This document shows, piece after piece, positions 35,711 to 48,694 of a stretch of DNA of 64,000 nucleotides; positions within the stretch are counted from its first letter, which is position 1; each line of letters opens with the position of its first letter. The stretch is from Porodaedalea pini. Its lineage: Eukaryota; Basidiomycota; Agaricomycetes; Hymenochaetales; Hymenochaetaceae. The translations under genes were made by a program, and so were the position numbers. A model generated the notes under the pieces. The model was not told the origin of the DNA. It saw only the letters and a list, made by a program, of their open reading frames with translations, and did not search any database. The stretch lies in NCBI GenBank assembly GCA_002794775.1, contig NBAY01000001.1, positions 186,001 to 250,000 on the forward strand, read 5' to 3'.

Positions 35711-35820
35711 ATAATGCACATCTAGACTAATTATGGAATATTCACATGAGATTAAGTCACATGTGCGTAACGCGCCGAAACGCGTCAAACACGAACTGTA
35801 CACTCGCAAGACAAAAACCC

Positions 35821-36325
35821 ATGCGCAAATCTTCAGTCCACTCCGTGCGCCAGTCTCAGGCTGGTTCCATATCTTCTCAGGCCTCAAATGCACAACTCAG
35901 CTCGAAACTGGAAGAGAAAAAGAAAGAATACGACGCGTTGCGTGCACTCGAACGATTAAGCTTGGAGTACGTGCGTCGGCTCGAAGCAATCGATTTTGAC
36001 TGCAACGTCATGGGCGATGCTGGCAAAGGTGCATTTCAGTGTATGCTATTCATGCATGAAGATGTTTTCTTACACAAGACGCCTTGCATAGTGCACGGCG
36101 ATGTGCTGTCGCAATGGCCGGAGATGTTCCGCATTCTCAGTCTATCTGGTATGTTGGGTCGCTATCGTCCTTTCTTTGTCTGATCCCTTGTCATAAGTAC
36201 CGCAATCCTCTGCAGCAATTAAGCCGGATGAAGCTGGTGCGCAAGATATAGCACCGCAGAACTGTGAACGCCTCGTGCGCGTTCCGATCGATGAGCTCCA
36301 GCAGCGAGAAAACGGTAAATTATAA
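35821..36325 (+). CDS. dad2: DASH complex subunit Dad2
   Basis: Three exons: 35821-36028, 36092-36148 and 36216-36325, giving 124 residues. The sequence SNAQLSSKLEEKKKEYDALR (about residues 20-40) followed by ALERLS, CNVMGDAG and the exon-2 segment HGDVLSQWPEMFRILSL is the Dad2 pattern. Dad2 is a small coiled-coil subunit of the ten-protein DASH/Dam1 ring that couples kinetochores to microtubules. The C-terminus after LSLS is longer than in yeasts and is Gln/Glu-rich. The ATG at 35821 was preferred over an upstream in-frame ATG because the family begins with a short Ser-rich stretch. It is tail-to-tail with the SCYL1-like gene, 96 bp apart. Confidence 0.85.
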
Positions 36326-36421
36326 TATTCCAGAATTCCAGTATGGTCACAATGTATCTGTATGATGTATATGTACAATAAATACCGCCGATCAAGCCAA
36401 GCGAAAAGGCTGCCTTTCTGT

Positions 36422-39400
36422 TCATGTTTTGGGCGCAGCGTGCTTTTTCTGCTCCTTGAGCAAAGCGATGCGCTGAGAAAATATCATTACAAGAGTCAAT
36501 GGACCAGTTCACAAAACTCAGATCATGGCTTAAAAGACTGACCTGCTTTCGTTCCTCTTTCCTCCTTGCTATCTCTGCCGCCTTCTCTTCTTTCGTCATC
36601 GCGGCTGTCGTTGGCGTTCCAGGCGGCGGGGTGGCCGCCGGAGATACAGCACGAGATACGGACACAGATACACTTGACGATGACAATTTGGCGGGGATGA
36701 TGGATGGAGATACAACGTGTACGGGTGGGGACCTAACTTTGGTCACAAGCGACGTGGATGGAGTGAGCGTTGGCGGGCGAGGCCGGGTCGGCTGCGGTGC
36801 ATGAAGGTCGCTTCCCCATGTATCTGTTGAAGACCCGGCATCACCTGTCCCATCATCCATCGTCCCCCAGTCGTCCGATTCTAAGGTCAATTTTATCACT
36901 CGCACTCTATTATTAAGACATAAGGTGATGCATACCATCGACAGCCAAAGTAGGCGTCGGGAACGCCGAGACTTCGCCAAAGCCAAGTGTCGAAGCCGCG
37001 GCGGAGGCATTCCTCGCCGGAGCGCTCTCGAACGCAGTCCAGTCATCTGCGTCCGCGTGCACGTCCATTAGATCTTCGGCCGCCCATGCGTCTACGCCTG
37101 CCGCCGCCGCCGAACGCTTGCCCGCGCCTAGCTGCATGCCGCGCACCCGCCCCATATTTGATGAAGATGCGCCTGGAGAAGAGAACGTCGATGCAGGCGG
37201 AGACGCAGCGAACGTAGACGTCGAAGGACCTGCTCCGGTGAATGCGGAAGCGGAGCCATTGAGAATCGGAGGCGACTGCACGGAGGTTGGACGGTCCGAT
37301 ATTGACGACGTTGCCATCGTACTCTGCAGATCGCCAGGAACTAACTAGAGAAGATTAAGCGGAAGAAATGAGATAGGTATTGGAAAACTGAAGCACCTTC
37401 TTGCTCAGAGAGGACATGGCCCACCCTGCTAATGCGCCTGCAGCGCCCGCAGCGGAGTTTACAAGCGCATTCTGGCCTCCTGGGACGGGTAAGGTAATAT
37501 TTGGCTGTCCATCTGCGTTAAGAGCTGTCTCGGGCTGTAATGGGGCAAGGACATTCAGACACAGATTTTTTGACCCTTTCTGGGAAGGAAGGGCTTACCA
37601 TCGACGCAGCGTGCATCTCTAGCTTCTTGACGAAGAGTTCCACAGCTTTGAATGCTTGATCTCGCACCAACCTGATTCAAGCGTCAGAATCTGTTGTAAA
37701 TGCAGAACCAGAAATGGGTCCTACTTTTCCTTGTCGATTAGCGTGAATGAGATGGACGGGATGACCTTCGACGCGAGCTCCTCAACATCAAAGCAATCGA
37801 TCGTCGCCATGAACGCCATGAGTCCCGCGACACGCGCGTGTACGAAAGGATCTTTGAGTGCACGCGCAAATGCAGGAACCAGTACCTTTCGCTTCGTGTT
37901 GTAGCCTAGCGAGGGGCCGAGCCTGCCAATGAGTATACATGTGTTTGTCCGGATCGCGGCCTCTTGGTCGGATTGCATCTTTGCGAGATGCCGCAGAAGG
38001 TCGTTGTTGAGGACCCTGTCGTTGAACTGCAGTGCGTAAGCCATCGCTGCAAAAGCTTTCAAGCGGAATACGGCACACCTTTGGATAGAGAAGACCGACC
38101 GACTTGACCGTCGCCTCGCGGATGACAGCCACCGTATCTGTAAAGCCTGTCTGGAGATGCGGCCAGATCTTGTCCGCAACGGTCTTCTTGTCGAGTTTGT
38201 CGGCGTATTCGGGAAGGTGCTCGAGCAGCGCCATGCGCGTCCCGCGGTCCGGGCTCGCGAAGAGCTTCGCGACAGGTGCGAGGACGATGGTCGGGTAGTC
38301 CGTCGGCGAGGCATGTACACCAAGTTGCAGGACTATTGGAAGGATTGCGTTTGCGGTAGCACCGCCAAATTCAAGCGCGGAGACAAGTGATGGGAGCACA
38401 CGATACGACGCAAACTCTGGTGGCAATGTTGGCGCCGCATCTTTTATAGACCTATGCGAACACAGACTCAGCATTCGTTGAATACTAATACTATAGGAAT
38501 CAAACTGCACCGGAGCAGAGCAGCCTTCTCGGCCTCTCCCCTGATGCTGAACTGGTCGAGGCCCTCGCAAATACGGACGAAGGAGTTGTTCACGAAGAAC
38601 CCGCCCCCTTCGCCCATCTGCGCCATGCCCACCTCCAGAAACGCAGCAGGGGACATACGAGCCTTCGCATTGGGGTTGAGTAGCTTTTTGTACTGCGCGA
38701 AAAGTGCCGGCGGGATCGCACCACGGGACGAGGCAGGGGGTGGAGGGTGTGGTGGATCGGCTGTTGCTGGCAGCGGCGCATTGGGGTTGAACACGCAGTG
38801 AATGAGGAGGCCGAGCGCATATGCATCCGCAACCGAGGGATGATGTCTGCGTTATATTGATGAAGAAATGATCAATAGGCGATGAAAGAGCTCTCACTCT
38901 TTTAAGGATGACCAGCCTGCCTTCTTGACTTCCGGGGAGGCGTGTCTATTAGAGTCTGGCAGAACACTTCCCAGAGTCTACTGAGCATGTCAGACAGATG
39001 GCAAGTGAAGCTGCAAAAAACGAACGCACATAGAGGACGGCCTGATCGTCCTTGGCGTTACTGAGAAGCTCGAATCCGCCTAGTCTCCACTCGCCGGAGG
39101 GCGACAAGAATACAGAGTCAATGCGCACATTCCCATGGGTTGACGCGCAGGAATCGTTCACAAATGCCAGAGCTGTCTATATTACACGTTAGATCCATAG
39201 CACGATATGCATACGCACTCACGGATATGCGCTGCAAGCCCCACACGTTCCAATCCTCGCGCTCTTCCGCGCTCTTCGTCGACCAAGTCTGTAGTACCTG
39301 GCCCAGTGGCCTGACTCGCTCCGTCATAATGTATACTATCGAGTCCGAGTCGACAGTATCGATGAATTTGAGAACGTCAGGATGGCGCACGGTGCGAAGC

Positions 39401-39691
39401 TTTCGGAGTGCATTCTTCGCCAATGGAAGTAGATTTCTTCGAGGTGGTTGGTTGGAATCAAATATGAAAACTGACACAGGAGTTCCGTCGTCCTAGAGAA
39501 GCAGTCAGCCTGCAAAGAAGTCAATAAAGTAGATAGATAATACTTACCCTCTTCGTTCCATCATAGAGTGTCCAGATTGTTCTGCCCTCGAAGTACGTGT
39601 TCTTTTCTCCAAGTGAAAAAGGAAGGTTCAAGCCAGACTTTTGCACGAGCGATGAGACAGCAGCTGATCCAAGGTTCCTAAGCAAATCCAT
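36422..39691 (-). CDS. cex1: SCYL1/Cex1-type pseudokinase with HEAT repeats
   Basis: Multi-exon on the minus strand. The first exons are 39691-39548 and 39492-39223; the last ends at TGA 36424-36422. Starts MDLLRNLGSAAVSSLVQKSG. The kinase-like domain follows family order (GTPVSVFIFDS, RKLRTVRHPDVLKFIDTVDS, VYIMTERVRPLGQVLQTW, FVNDSCASTHGNVRIDSVFL, GEWRLGGFELLS) and lacks the HRD and DFG catalytic motifs, as expected for SCYL1. HEAT-like repeats span the middle (LPSLVSALEFG, ILPIVLQLG, KIWPHLQTGFTD, NTCILIGRLGPSL), followed by a Ser/Pro-rich region and a basic C-terminal helix ending RIALLKEQKKHAAPKT. Relatives act in tRNA export and in COPI traffic. It is divergent from med14 (235 bp). Confidence 0.9.
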
Positions 39692-39926
39692 TATCGAGTT
39701 GCTGGCCAGCAGCTGAGGCCAATATTAATACCGTGCGTGGATCGGGGTCAAAAGCGTGCCAGTGGCCACGCGTGTCAATTACAATGGGTGCGGCTGTCCG
39801 GGCGCGTCTTGTTTCTTACTTTCTTACTTTCATCATCAGTTTGCGCTCTCTCCTCCTCAGCGCGTTTATGTCCGTCGAACGCGCATCGAAGGGCTGCTAT
39901 TACCTGTATAGCCGCAGCTCGGCATA
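39692..39926. promoter_or_regulatory. Divergent promoter, SCYL1-like and med14
   Basis: 235 bp between two start codons on opposite strands. It contains TTTCTTACTTTCTTACTTTC and a CGCGTGTC. No TATA box near either start. Confidence 0.55.
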
Positions 39927-42900
39927 ATGGAGACAAAAGTCAACGGAATCCACGCCTCCGGAAGTCTACCGTCGACCAATGGGCATAATGGCGCACATAT
40001 TACAAATGAACTCCTTCCCAAAGGTCTCGAAGACGAACCGAGCCAGGAGGAGCTCGAGGCGGAGCTTCCAGTCGTGAATGATGGACAAGTGTCTCTCGCC
40101 GAACTGCTTTCGCGGGTGGTGCAAGCTATCTATGCGGAGTTAACTGAAATGGCCGAGACGTGAGTCGTGCTCAACTTTAAAGCGTTCCTTACCGCAATCG
40201 TTTCTCCCAAAAAGGCTTCCAGGGATGTCGGATGCAGCCCGAAAGCGAACTATAGCGGACTGGGTCGTCAAGACGAAGAAGCAAGTTGTGAAGTTGTACG
40301 CAGTCATGCGTTGGTCGAGAGATGCAGGAGACGTACAGAAGGCTATGGTGTGTCTATAAATGAACCGCATGTTGCTACGTTGCTCTTACTGATAGAATAA
40401 TGAAAGAACGTTACTGCATTCTTGTTGGAGCAAAATAGTCAGTTCGAGGAGTCTGTACAAGCTATTAAAAATGCAAAGGAAAGCCTCGCACCCGCAAGGT
40501 CGGCAGCAGGATTTACAGTGAGGTATCCATGCTGAATCTGTCTTATAGACTGCGCAATCATGACCTCCTAACTTCTTTGGACGTCCTCGCCACGGGCTCG
40601 TACCTGCGGTTGCCTTCACAGATCAAGGTAGGTATCTAACAGTTAACTAACACGTCTTGGCTTACCATATAGAGTAGAAATTCTTCATCACCCCCGCACC
40701 TCTGTCCAACGATGAGGTGAGGAGAACTCTTGTGGATATGGAGGAGCGGATTCGGTTCCGCCTACGAATGAATGAGATTATTCCAATCGAAATGTCTCAG
40801 TTTCGAATCGGTATGTCATTCTTCCGTAGCCCCTACAGAGCTATTTTTCTTGGCTAATGATGTGCACGAGAAGAGGACGGTCGTGTTCACTTCACCGTTC
40901 CAAACTTATTCGAAACTTCAATCAGTCTAAGAGGTGCTCAGAAGGATGATGGTTGGTTCTTCGTGCACGTAGAATTTCTGCACACAGCAGGGGGTGACCT
41001 TACAGATGTTCAAGGTCAGCTACATCAGTCTCTTCTTTTCCTTCTGAAATTTACAGCAAGCATGTTGTAGATTTTCCACGACGACCCACCGGCATGCTGA
41101 AGCGGCATATCATGGAAGAAGCAAATGGCCGTCTTGCCTTTTATCTGCCATCACCCTTGGATCCCAATGCTCCACCCGATTTCCAACCACCTCCTCGTCC
41201 GGAATTACCATCTGGGGCGGTTGATACTCCTCTTGTCCGCCTCTTCAACTTCTTGCGTGAGTCGGTGACCTAAAAATGTGTCCGTTTGCTGAATATTCGT
41301 GATAGAGATGATGTCATTTTCATACCAACTCGAAATTCTGTTCTTTCAGGCATGTTTACACTATACGTTTTTCTTCTGAGCGGATATTGATCGTGAAATA
41401 GGCTCAAAGATTAAGGTCCTTGGGATGGCGGGACTATTTGATCTTGGAGAAGAGCAGGGATAGCAAGAGTTTCACTGCGTCATACTGGGTGTGAGTCATA
41501 CATCTTGGAGATTGGTGGAAACTTAAAGAATGCATTTCCTTCAGACGATCCCAAGCCAACACTCCTGCCCGACCTAACTTTCAGCAGAAGATGCGCATAC
41601 CACCAATAGGCGGTACAATAACCGTATCTTTGGTCGGGACGCATGCTTCCCCTAGGGCTGGTGGAGGTCCAGAACGATCACCCAAGGAACGTATCTTAGC
41701 GAGACTTCAGCTTGATGCGAAGCTAAATGGAGCACGACCGTCCGACGAGGTTGAGACTTTCCGTGTGGTCGTGCAATGGGAGCCGACAAAGGGTGCTTTA
41801 GGCGTACAGCTACCCCCTCACCTTGAGAAACTCGAGCTAGGGGAGCTTGAGGTGGTCTGTATCAATTTACCTCCTTGTCTATAATGGGACCATTATCTCA
41901 TTTGGGCCTTCAGAATCCTCAGGATCTGAATTTTGAGTCCATTCTTCGGAAAGCAATTACGAAACATGTCTATGCCATCCTTGCGGTGTATCAACATTCA
42001 CTAGAAAATGGACCATATGGCGCTATGTTTTCTTTTCCGGGTGAACTTTTTCTGACAGCCGAAGGTGAGCAGCACAAGGATTTGAAGATCTAGGACTCAG
42101 TGGGTTGACCGTTGTGCGTGTATAGATGGATTCTCTGCACTTCGGATGCATCTCTGTGCGGACGAGTATATTACCGTCTCCATCGATACGCGAACGGGTC
42201 GCATCATGTTGCGGGATACAGGTGGATTGTCGGCCGCCGGACGAGCGCCGCAATATGCTCTGTTCACTGATAAGATCAACGAAAACCCATTCGTCGTCTA
42301 TGAATTTCTCGTTATGGCCCGTTTCAATGTAAGTCAAAACACTTCGCTTATGCTACGTATCTGGTCAAGTTTTAAACATATTTCGCCGACAGACCATCGT
42401 GGATCTCGCCGAGCAGAAGGCTCGTTATATGGGCCTTCAGACATTCCGAAGCCGTAACCTGCCGAAAGAGGGTAAGCTTATCTTCAACCTCTTCATTTGG
42501 TTGTGATATTCGAGCCTCGCTTACGCATCCTGGCAGAGCTTGCAAAACTCGGGCGTGAGGCACGCGCATCTCTGTTCATCCAACTTGCGAGCTTCCAAGG
42601 ATATTATCTGGTCTTACTAGTCACGGAGCTCGAGTTTCGCTTCGCGTTGATCTCCGTGCAGGAGCTCCAGAACAGTCCGACGGCGGATTTAGTCTTGGAG
42701 GACATTGGGTGGCTCGACGTTCAGCGGATTCATGGGAGCGATATTGTCGTCAAGGAGCAACTCGGTCAGCTGGGCTCAGAGGGTCAGCATCCTCCTAAAG
42801 TTACCGGTACTGGTTCTTTGGGCGGGTTTGGACCCTTCGATATCAACTTAGGTGTTGATCGGTTCGTTTGATTTTTTCCTAGATTAAAACAACTTTTTAT

Positions 42901-44587
42901 TAACATGCTGCAGGTTCAAGCTCGAAACGGAGGTTCTTCGGGAGCTCTACTCCTATTGCTGGTTCGCAGTCTTCTTACCTTTCGGATATTACTGCTTAAT
43001 CATGGCCGATCCAGTGCTCGCGTTGCATACACAAAAGTAGAGCTGCAGTTGAAGAGGCGCGGCATACCATATACATACATGGACCCTGCTCCTTCGGCTG
43101 CCTCTCATCCAGACCTTGCTCATCTACAGTCTTCCCTCGTAAGATCTGTCCCTGGACTGTGCGTCCAGTCATCAGATATTCTGGCAGGCGTGCCTGCTGC
43201 AGAAGCTGCGATGCCCAACATTCGGGTCATTCCGCTCAACTGGTGGTCTAACAAGAAATCGCAAGTGCGTACAACTATCTTAAAGGGAAAATATGAAGTA
43301 GAGCTAACCGTAGATCTTACACAGGTTGTTACCTGCGTGAAGCTGAAGTATGTACAGCAGCCTGTAGGCAAGCGCGCGGGGACGAGCACAGTCATACGAC
43401 CGTCAAAGCGCATCATATATGATGCTAGGGAGGCCATCGTGTCTTTCCTGTCAGAGACTGTCGATACATGCGTCGATGAGTTCCTGGAAGAATGGGCGAA
43501 AGTCTCGAAGATGGTGGTGATTGCCAGGGAAGTCGCACAGATGGCGAAGCACAAATCCTGGGAAGATGTCCGACTTCTTTCGTTTGACTTGCAGACTGTT
43601 GAGTTCGCATATGCAAAGGTACACTGTCCCTTAGCTTGCATCGAATCTGGTTCTGATACTCGTTATTCCAGGATTACACCGTATCTATAACCTGCACGGA
43701 CCAGCTTATGCTGAGCAGCAGCAGCTCCTACGAGCTCTTCTTCTCACGGATCCGCAAGCTTGGGCGAGCGGCAACCCTCGCCGTCCCTTCAGTTCCGTTG
43801 CATGCAACTCCAGAGGATGAGGACGAGTTGTTCAACCCTCACGAAGACGCACAGCACTTCCTACAGCGCATACTCCGGCATGGACCGCTGTTGTCGGCGT
43901 CGCTGCACCAATTGGTGGGCTTACTGCGCGACAGTCTGCCGTTGGTGTGCGTGATGGATGTTCTGAGAAGAAGCGCGGAGTCTGGGGAGAGTGGAGCGGA
44001 GGAGGGGAAATTGCTCGGTGTTAGCATTGGAATTGAGGTGTTTACGAAGGCGGCAGGATGGTATCGGGTGATGTATGGGGATTTGAGGTAAGGCTGTTTC
44101 CGTCTCTATGATTTTTCCTAGACTTATCACCGTCCGCGACTTAAGACATGCTCTGGACTTCCGATTAATGACGGGGAGGCGCGTGGCCATTTTAGATGCC
44201 AGCCTGCCCGTGGCTACTTCTCGTTCACCTCGTGAACGAGGCAAGCAATCGACCGGGTCTTCAACTACGAAAGCCAAGGCAGGCAAACAGACCGACAAGG
44301 AGAAAGGAGTAATGAGCAAAGCTGCTCCAACGGAGAAACCCTCTCCTGCGGCGCAGAGCGGCGTTCTGCTCCCCATTCCCGGTTTCGCACAGCTCGTCAA
44401 TGAGTCTGTCCGCGATGTGGTCGGTAGTTCAGGTCAGACCTCGAGTCAGCAACGACTTTCGAAGTGTATGAACGTTGTCCAGCTGGACAATGGCATGGTT
44501 TGCGACGTTGATGTCGTGGAGCTCCTTGCTCCGCAAATACATTCGCGAGTGCTGAAGAGCCTAGCTACACCTTCGACCACAGCATGA
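39927..44587 (+). CDS. med14: Mediator complex subunit Med14 (Rgr1)
   Basis: Many short introns. The N-terminal exons give VSLAELLSRVVQAIYAELTE, MSDAARKRTIADWVVKTKKQ, VVKLYAVMRWSRDAGDVQKA and LLTSLDVLATGSYLRLP, the conserved Med14 start. Further on: IEMSQFRIEDGRVHFTVPN, FPRRPTGMLKRHIMEEANGR and VRLFNFLQMMSFSYQLEIL, then a long variable C-terminal part (exons including 42905-43690 and 43708-44091) and a lysine-rich tail before TGA at 44585-44587. Med14 is the backbone subunit joining head, middle and tail modules of Mediator. The N-terminal conserved block is strong evidence; the middle exon borders were read by eye and a few may be off by some bases. Confidence 0.9.
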
Positions 44588-45351
44588 CGAAAGAACGTTA
44601 TGATAGCGTGTTCTCCTGTGTTTATGTTGTCCTTATTTCATCTTTCCCAAATTTTGTTTACTTTTATTTACTTTACTTCAAGGAGGCTAACTTATCATAT
44701 TTTACCTTTTTCTTGCGCAACACTATGGATTCTTTGTTTCTTTGAAATGACAACCGTGCTGCTCCTTATCAATGCGTTGTTGCTCGATTCCTCTTAGGAA
44801 TTCGATATTGCTCTGGATATTCCTTATTTGTCAGACGGGCATGAACGGCGTCGGCAAGGAATATAATATTTGATAGACGCTGAAGGGTCGCATCAAATTG
44901 TCTTGATACGATGGCAGAATAAGATTCTTCTCTTTATTTCCAGATTCCCTACATCCCGAGAGATTGGTCAAATAAAAACCCAGCTTCACCGATGTTTTTC
45001 TCACTTTATTCTTGACATTGAGAGAGATTTCCAGTGCGATGCACATATAATGTTATTCTGGTTGACTGCACGCGGACCGTGATCGACGATATTAATCGTG
45101 ATAAAAGATAAAATATAGCTCTGTCGTGCTCCGAGTCGGCGCTCATCATCTGGTGCCTGTACCGAAACTCAGCCACTGATATCGCCCTACTTCACCATGG
45201 CGTTCGGTAAACTGAACTTCCCTCACATACGCCTTATAGCACACACAGAAGGCGCGGCTTGCCTTCACCCCCTCGTCCAACCAGCTTAAATACTCACGAA
45301 GAATTGGGGACCCGAAGACTCTCTACTGGTCGGAAATCGTGATTGCGAGTC
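44588..45351. other. Intergenic, nothing recognised
   Basis: AT-richer 3' flank of med14 and upstream region of the LtrA-like gene. No TATA box near the LtrA start is evident. Confidence 0.5.
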
Positions 45352-48283
45352 ATGGAGCAAGAGAGCCCTATACCCAGGGCACTTCGGCCTTTCTCGACTT
45401 TGAGGAAGGAATCCTCGGCGGACGAAGAGTCAGTTGTTCATTAGGTTTCTTTCTGTCTACTGACGAGCACTGATCACTACCTTGTCTAGTGTCTCGCTGT
45501 ACAAAGAAAGAACAAGTAGTCTTGTCCCTTTGATACGGTCCCCATTCCTCGAGGCTCCCCCCGCTCCTCCAGTTCCCGAACCAGAAATCGTGAGTATGCA
45601 TTACTAGGATTCTACTAGGCGTTTCTGACCTTTACTCCAGTCATATCATCCTGACGAGCTAAAAGTGTATGTTTCTGAAATACCATGGAGCGATTTGGTG
45701 CATTCAACCACTACTTGTTTCGTTATACCTCTTGGTCTTACGTCTTTTCCTCCAGTTGCTTGAGATAGCCATGACAACAGCCTTTGCGAGCTTAACGTGA
45801 GCTGCACATTGCCCTGATCTGTCGAGTTCTGACGCCTTTTCAGTGATGGCACGCCTATTCTTGAAGGTTCGGTAAGTATAGACTTGACGCTTGTCTCCGG
45901 GCTGGGACTGATGGTCTACATTTCTTAGAGTGTATCATCCTACCTTAGCTTTTTCGCCTTGGTATGGTGGGTATGGGCGAGTCAAGTCGCGTACAACGTG
46001 CGCTTCCGCCAGTCCGACTGGCTACACCGTTTCTTTGTCTTTCTTCAACTGCTCGTATTTTGTGCACTCGCCGCGTTTACAAACAATTTCGACGTGACAA
46101 ATGGCATTGCGAATGATTCTTCCGAGGAGAAAACGCTAGTACAGTTGCAGTTGTCGGACTTCTCGACCCAGCAGGACATAGCTGTCGCAAATTTTCGGAA
46201 CAGCCGGCTGCCGACGCTGAACGCGAGGGGATTTCGATGACGATGGCTTTCAGCCGTTTGGTGCTTTTAGCGCAGTACACGCTTGGTGAGTAAACCCGAA
46301 GTCTGAGGTATGAAATCAGAGTAACCTTGCTTTACAGCATTTTATCATGTCCCACGCAAAGACGTGGTCCTCGGCGAGACACGTCCCGTCCGACGCTCTG
46401 CGTTCTTCGTGCATATCGGGACGCTCGCCTTCTCTTCCCTCTGCTACTTCATCGCGTATGGCATAATAGGCAAGAGCCCGAGTGAAGGTGATCAGATCGC
46501 GAAGCTCTTCCTCTGGTATATCCCGCTCCTCGCCGAGGTCGCTTCGCATTTCGTGGCGGCAACGCTCCCGGGGCGCGTGCGCTACCCCGCCGAGGCGATC
46601 TACGCACGCAGCTCGACGGTGTTCATCATCATCCTCGGAGGCGGGCTCGACAAGATCACGAACGGCTTCCAGTACATCGTCGGAAATGTTTCGATCGGGC
46701 TCGGTAGTATCGGCCTGATCTTGTGCGCGGTGGTGATTTTTACGTTATTGTTTACTCTGTACTTTGGGACGAGTGAGGGAGACAAGCTTGGGAGCCGTCG
46801 TGCGCTTGCACTGTTCTTTTTCCACTTTTTCTTTCTCTCGGCGGCCATTGTGACACTCCAGGGGATCGCAACGATGCTTGAAGTCGGGGTAAGTAATCGC
46901 TTACATGTCCTTCAGAATTTCGATTAATTTCCCTACCTCAGAACATCGGCAACGCATTGGAGACTCCCTTCCACTTCGTTACTGACACAAAAGAGTTGAT
47001 GGAATCCAAGGGGTTTGGCGTGCACCTCAACGAAAGCGACTACAGCTACTCACAGACACATCTACTAAACAAGACAGGCGTCGCCCTGACCACGCTCTTG
47101 GACTTTGTCAACTACGGAGTGGACGCTGCCGTAAACGAGACCGATGTCAACCTGACGTACAACTATCTTCTCCAGGCGGACGTCTATGTCATCGCTTCCG
47201 TCCTCAGAGTTCGTACTCTCTTCTGTTCATTCGAAAATAGCTGACTTGCTTTGCGTTATGACCCGAATATTAGAATTTCAATGCAGTGCCGGACGACGGC
47301 TCGCTACTGTATGCCAAGCTAAGCGCGTTCTACGATAACGATCCGAGCAATTACTCGATCGTAAACAACCAGACGTTCAACGATCTCGCAGAAATGGTGG
47401 TCACGACGAACGCGAGGCCCGCTCTGTGGTTCTACTCGGCGGGCGGCGCGGTCCTGGTTATGCTCGCGCTGATGTGCTTGATCAATCGGTGGCCTCGAGG
47501 TCAGTATTTGCGTTTATAAACTAACTTCTCTATAATTGACATTATTGCAATTTCTCAGACAAGTATGAGTGGGGTCAGACGATCAGCAGACTTCTGGTTG
47601 GCTCGCTCATCATTGCGTTCACTGCTGTGGACGTACATGCGTCCGATGACGTCCTTGATGAGAATCTCAACTACCGGGGCTCACGGATCTGGTTCCTCGC
47701 CACGCACTCTTGGGTGTAAGTACATTCTGTTGTCCAGTTCTTGAAACTATTTTGTGCTAACGAACCTTGGACTCACCAGTCTACCTCCTTATGCATTAGC
47801 ATTGCTAGTTGAGCAGCTAGTCGAGCTAGTATGGCTTTTCAGCTGTTCTTTTCTCTAATCTACCCTCATTCTTGAATTAATCAGGCACTGCTATACATGG
47901 CCGGTCGAGCATACGACCAATCAGGCTTCTCAGTCTTCTGGCGCAAGGTGCCGCGTATCTTCCCATATACTCCAGCTGGCACTAGCGAGCAAGCCTACCC
48001 CTACGGGAATGGGGACGGAGCGAGGGGGACGCATGATGAGCCGCAGCAGCACGAGCTGATATTCGATCCCTATGCGTCGTATGAGGAGAAGACGGAGTAT
48101 ATCCCGTTGACGCGGCCAAGCACGGCGACGGTGGTGAGTCCGCCGGCGGGGACTCCGAGCTTTGAGTCGCAAAATCAATCTCAAGCTCAGACTCAGCCTC
48201 GGGGGAACACGTCTGGCAGGACGCGCCATGTGTATAGGCAGATGTCGTCAGAGAGTGCGATGCAGCCGCTCATCTCCCGCTGA
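45352..48283 (+). CDS. Low-temperature-requirement A (LtrA)-like membrane protein
   Basis: Start MEQESPIPRALRPFSTLRK at 45352. Short exons lead to LLEIAMTTAFASL and DGTPILEGS, then SYLSFFALVWWVWASQVAYN, the first LtrA core block with its WWxW motif. Further hydrophobic segments: FFVFLQLLVFCALAAF, LAFSSLCYFIAYGIIG, FLWYIPLLAEVASHFVAATL, YAIYARSS-like YPAEAIYARSSTVFIIILGG, LILCAVVIFTLLFTLYF, LFFFHFFFLSAAIVTLQG, ALWFYSAGGAVLVMLALMCL and LPPYALALLVEQLVE. The C-terminal tail is cytosolic, Ser/Gln-rich. The molecular function of eukaryotic LtrA proteins is unknown. The frame changes by one base at the G run 46227-46230 (LPTLNARG, then ISMTMAFSR) with no intron that explains it well. Confidence 0.8.
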
Positions 48284-48694
48284 ATCTTACACAGGCTCCA
48301 TCTTTGGAATAAATTGGATCAATCTATGTTTTATTACTTTTAGGCCTTACCACGGTAGGGCCTTGTTTATTTTGATTGTTGTACCCCGCATCGTTGCAAG
48401 AAGGATTCATGGACCATTCCCCTTTCATTGCATATATATTGAGTTATTTTTTGTTCATCTAGCATGTTCTTTATTTCCGCTTTCGTCAAATCCTATCTAC
48501 CTGAACGATACAACGAGTGTGCTCGTAATGGACTGTTTTACAACTTTCCGAAAGTACGAAACGGACGATAAGCTTATGACATTTGGCTCGGCGCTTCAAT
48601 GACATAAACACGTCGATCACTTCAAGTTACAGCCTACTAATTTCTCTCACCTCTGCCACACCGATCTTTGCGTGGCCTCGGTCAAAAAGTGAAT
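48284..48694. other. Intergenic, nothing recognised
   Basis: 411 bp between the LtrA-like gene and the acetyltransferase gene. Confidence 0.5.

Noticed and set aside
36219..37046. 275-codon minus-strand open frame as a separate gene
   Set aside because: It runs through introns and exons of the 3' end of the SCYL1-like gene and past its stop; only the part in the spliced frame is real.
46062..46144. An intron that would repair the LtrA-like reading frame
   Set aside because: It would delete residues that fit the family (TNNFDVTNGI and LPTLNARG) and replace them with an unrelated stretch; a one-base loss explains the break better.
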